DNA of 64,000 nucleotides from Erythrophleum ivorense (lineage: Eukaryota > Streptophyta > Magnoliopsida > Fabales > Fabaceae), in the NCBI GenBank assembly GCA_026724425.1, contig JAIUCV010000001.1, positions 4,908,001 to 4,972,000 on the forward strand, given 5' to 3'. This document shows, piece after piece, positions 61,711 to 64,000 of this stretch. A program made the position numbers and the translations under genes. Below the pieces are notes generated by a model. The model was not told where the DNA came from and ran no database searches. It was given only the letters and a program-made list of their open reading frames with translations. Position 1 is the first letter of the stretch; each line of letters opens with the position of its first letter.

Positions 61711-61985
61711 ATACTTTCTTCGGTTTAAAATATAAGTCACTTTTAACATATTCACGTTTTTTTTTTTAAATTAGTTATATTTTTAAAATTTTTAAATATT
61801 ACAATGTCTTTTCAGTTTTATCCTTATAGTTAATACAATTGTTGCTATTAAATAAAAAGTTTTTAATACAATTATTGTCATTAAATAAAAGGTATTATGA
61901 GAAAAATAATAATTATTATTATCAAGTGACTTATATTTTAAATTATTTTTTTTTTAAATGGCTTACATTTTGAATCAAAAAAATA
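61711..61985. mobile_element. MITE with CGGTTTAAAATATAAGTC-type ends (~275 bp)
   Basis: Left CTTCGGTTTAAAATATAAGT and inverted right TGATTCAAAATGTAAGCC are ~30-bp terminal repeats. Just inside, AATATAAGTCACTT (left) pairs with AAGTGACTTATATT (right). The ends are diverged forms of the TACTCCCTCCGTTTCAAAATATAAGT motif seen at many plant MITE ends. It is non-coding. Confidence 0.65.
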
Positions 61986-62449
61986 ATTTATAATTTTGCA
62001 CAAGTGTTCATTAGGTTAAAACTTTTTCTATTTTCTTGGTTGACATCCCCGAAACTTCAAATCCACAGTACTTCTCGACTACTTTAATTACAATAAATCT
62101 AAGAAGCTGGTATAATTATGGGCAAGCCCTGTACATACGTGCAGGTGAAAGTAAAACGATAAAAAAAGTGAATGCATTGTAATTCGGAATATATTTACAT
62201 TGAAGTAAGTTACAAGACAAGACGCCAATTGAAAATTAAAAGAGTCTTTGGTGTCAAGAGTTTAATTCGTACTTTTACCTTCCAAAGGAAATCCATCCTC
62301 TCTGTTAATTATGATAGAGTGAAATTTAAAACACCTCTTTTTATTTTAATTAAAATTTAGATTTAATCTTTTAGATGATTGTTATAAGTGTTTAATAGAA
62401 AAGATTTTTTTAATTTAAAAGGAGAAAAAAAAACTTATGTATATCATTC

Positions 62450-62590
62450 TTTATATCTTTAATATCAAGTTATTTAATTAAAATATAATAAATATATAGT
62501 TTTTTAATAATAACATGATAAATGTGTAATTTTTGTAAATAAATGTATAATTTTAACAACTTAATATTATATAATTGAGTTTACAAAAAT
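62450..62590 (+). repeat. AT-rich palindromic family B copy
   Basis: The order TTATTTAATTAAAATATAAT, TTTTTTAATAATAACATGAT and TTTTTGTAAATAAATG matches 42130-42245 read on the other strand, and resembles 49120-49190 and 50860-50945 in the same orientation. Confidence 0.65.
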
Positions 62591-63164
62591 CAATAATATG
62601 GTTTGAGTTGTAAATAAGCTATGTTTTTTGGGTAAAATTTCTTTTATAACTCTTTTATCAAAACACACCCTTGTATTTTAGAGAAATTTTTGTGTATGCT
62701 AGACGTACTTACACCTGACGGTTATATTTTGCTTCATATATGTGCATATACTATTCTATATATATATAAAGCAGATCTTAATCATTAGGTATACGTGCAC
62801 TCAACAAATTTTCCACACTACAATTAATGTCTTCTTTATTCCATTAAGAAAATGCAACAAAATAATTTTTGATGCTAAAAAAAATAAATAGAACTATATC
62901 AATTTGTAAACAAGTCTTTATGACCAGATCCATTTCTTACCTTAGAGGTTCTTGATGCTCTCTCTCTCTCTCTACATTCAAAAATAAATAAATAGAAAAA
63001 AATTCTTTACCTTTTTATTTTTTTGAGAGAACGCGTAAACCAAGAGTAAATAAATTCAGGTGTTTATCTTAAATATAAAAAGTAGAAGGAGTAAAATTGA
63101 GCTTATTAAGATGTAATAATGTGGTTATAGGAAGTAGGTTGACTGAAGAAAAGAATAAAGAAAG

Positions 63165-63260
63165 GGTTGGCAGAGAAGCGACACCGACGGCCACGGCCAA
63201 CGGATCGCCACTGGAGGAGCCGCCGGCGACGTATTTCCACGTTCTGCATTAATCATCGCT
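63165..63260. other. Small GC-rich fragment, unknown
   Basis: About 95 bp is clearly GC-rich (CGACGGCCACGGCCAACGG, GGAGCCGCCGGCGACG) within AT-rich DNA. It is open in two + phases: one gives a very Arg-rich peptide from 63167, the other a Gly/Ala-containing peptide ending near 63292. I do not recognise either. It could be an eroded exon or captured gene fragment. Confidence 0.3.
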
Positions 63261-64000
63261 CATCCCAATTATATTTTCAATGCCTCTTATTAATTGCTTC
63301 ATGCATTAATTCTCTTTCCCATAAACTTTTATTTATTTTACTCTTTAAAAAATCCTTTTGTTTGTAAACACTACTGGAAACTCTAGTTTTTTTTTTTTCT
63401 GAATTAAAATTTGACTACAAAATTAATGCATGGAACTCCTTTGAATTTAATTTCCATTTAAAATTAATTAATATCATGAGACTAGGCAATTTTAATTGTG
63501 ATAATAATGTTTGACTCAGTTTAACAGTAAGACTTGTAGAAACTTTCATTTTAGTTTCGAAATTGAAATTTAAATGTTTTTGTTTAGTCTAAAGTTCAAT
63601 TGATTGTTTTACTATATTTCAAGATTATATACTAATTTCATAATTAGACATTCAGCTTCAAAGATGATAAAATGTAGTTTTCCTGATTATAATTCAAGTT
63701 GATGGTAGTATAGGACTTCACACACTAACGTTCTCTTAATATTAATTTCTTACAAAGTATATATTAAATTACTTACAAGCAATTTTATGAATAAATTGCA
63801 TTCATCACTTCAGGAACGGGAACTAAATATTTTTATCTTAGAAAAAACACATCTTATATGTAAAAAATAACTACAATGATAAAAAAAATTAACTGTAAAA
63901 AAGAGTCTTTGCAATACAATTTTAAAGGTTAGAGAGTCGGTTAATATTGTTGAAACAAAGATGATATCAAGTACAATTTATCTTAATTTTCTTATTTATA

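Larger units (their letters stand above)
61986..64000. other. AT-rich intergenic DNA, no gene recognised
   Basis: It contains a family B copy (62450-62590), a (TA)n near 62755-62768, a (CT)n at 62960-62973 and a small GC-rich island at 63165-63260. No exon structure could be supported up to the end of the window. Confidence 0.5.

Overview
This is nuclear DNA from a flowering plant, most likely a eudicot. It is strongly AT-rich, with long (TA)n, (CA)n and (CT)n microsatellites. Protein genes are broken by GT-AG introns, intergenic DNA is full of fold-back (MITE-like) repeats and tRNA-derived SINEs, and all three recognisable genes belong to plant families with Arabidopsis counterparts. No organelle, bacterial or viral genes, no rRNA or intact tRNA genes and no CRISPR were seen. 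Species cannot be named from the sequence.

Three protein-coding genes, all on the + strand, can be reconstructed to full length. (1) 12802-16952, two exons, 718 aa: a WAV3-type RING-H2/von Willebrand factor A E3 ubiquitin ligase, with a TATA box at 12638. (2) 28223-35829, eight coding exons, 467 aa: the ribophorin I/OST1 subunit of the ER oligosaccharyltransferase, in the short form without the C-terminal cytosolic tail, with site II (TGGGCC) promoter motifs and a probable 3'UTR intron. (3) 57767-58984, two coding exons, 334 aa: a GATA5-like zinc-finger transcription factor, probably with an intron in its 5'UTR. The genes are unrelated in function and widely spaced, and there is no sign of a cluster or operon-like arrangement.

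The rest is repeats and low-complexity DNA. 17940-22886 looks like a ~4.9 kb non-coding LTR-type/LARD-like element with extreme T- and CT-rich strand asymmetry. 36240-56690 is a ~20 kb gene-free stretch packed with fold-back elements. Four small elements have 9-bp flanking duplications and long terminal inverted repeats, as Mutator-like MITEs do; two of the duplications are perfect. One family sharing the end AAGTAAATTATAT or GAATAAATTATAT has at least five copies here. A second AT-rich palindromic family has about eight partial or full copies in both orientations. Two islands of higher GC with ACGT-core (G-box/ABRE-like) motifs, at 44885-45355 and 47490-48075, lie inside the gene-free stretch and are not explained by any gene I can see.

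I found no new enzymatic or defence system. The most interesting material is the family of young-looking MITEs, an apparently exact ~106-bp tandem duplication, the two G-box islands, and the untranslated-region architecture of the OST1 and GATA genes.
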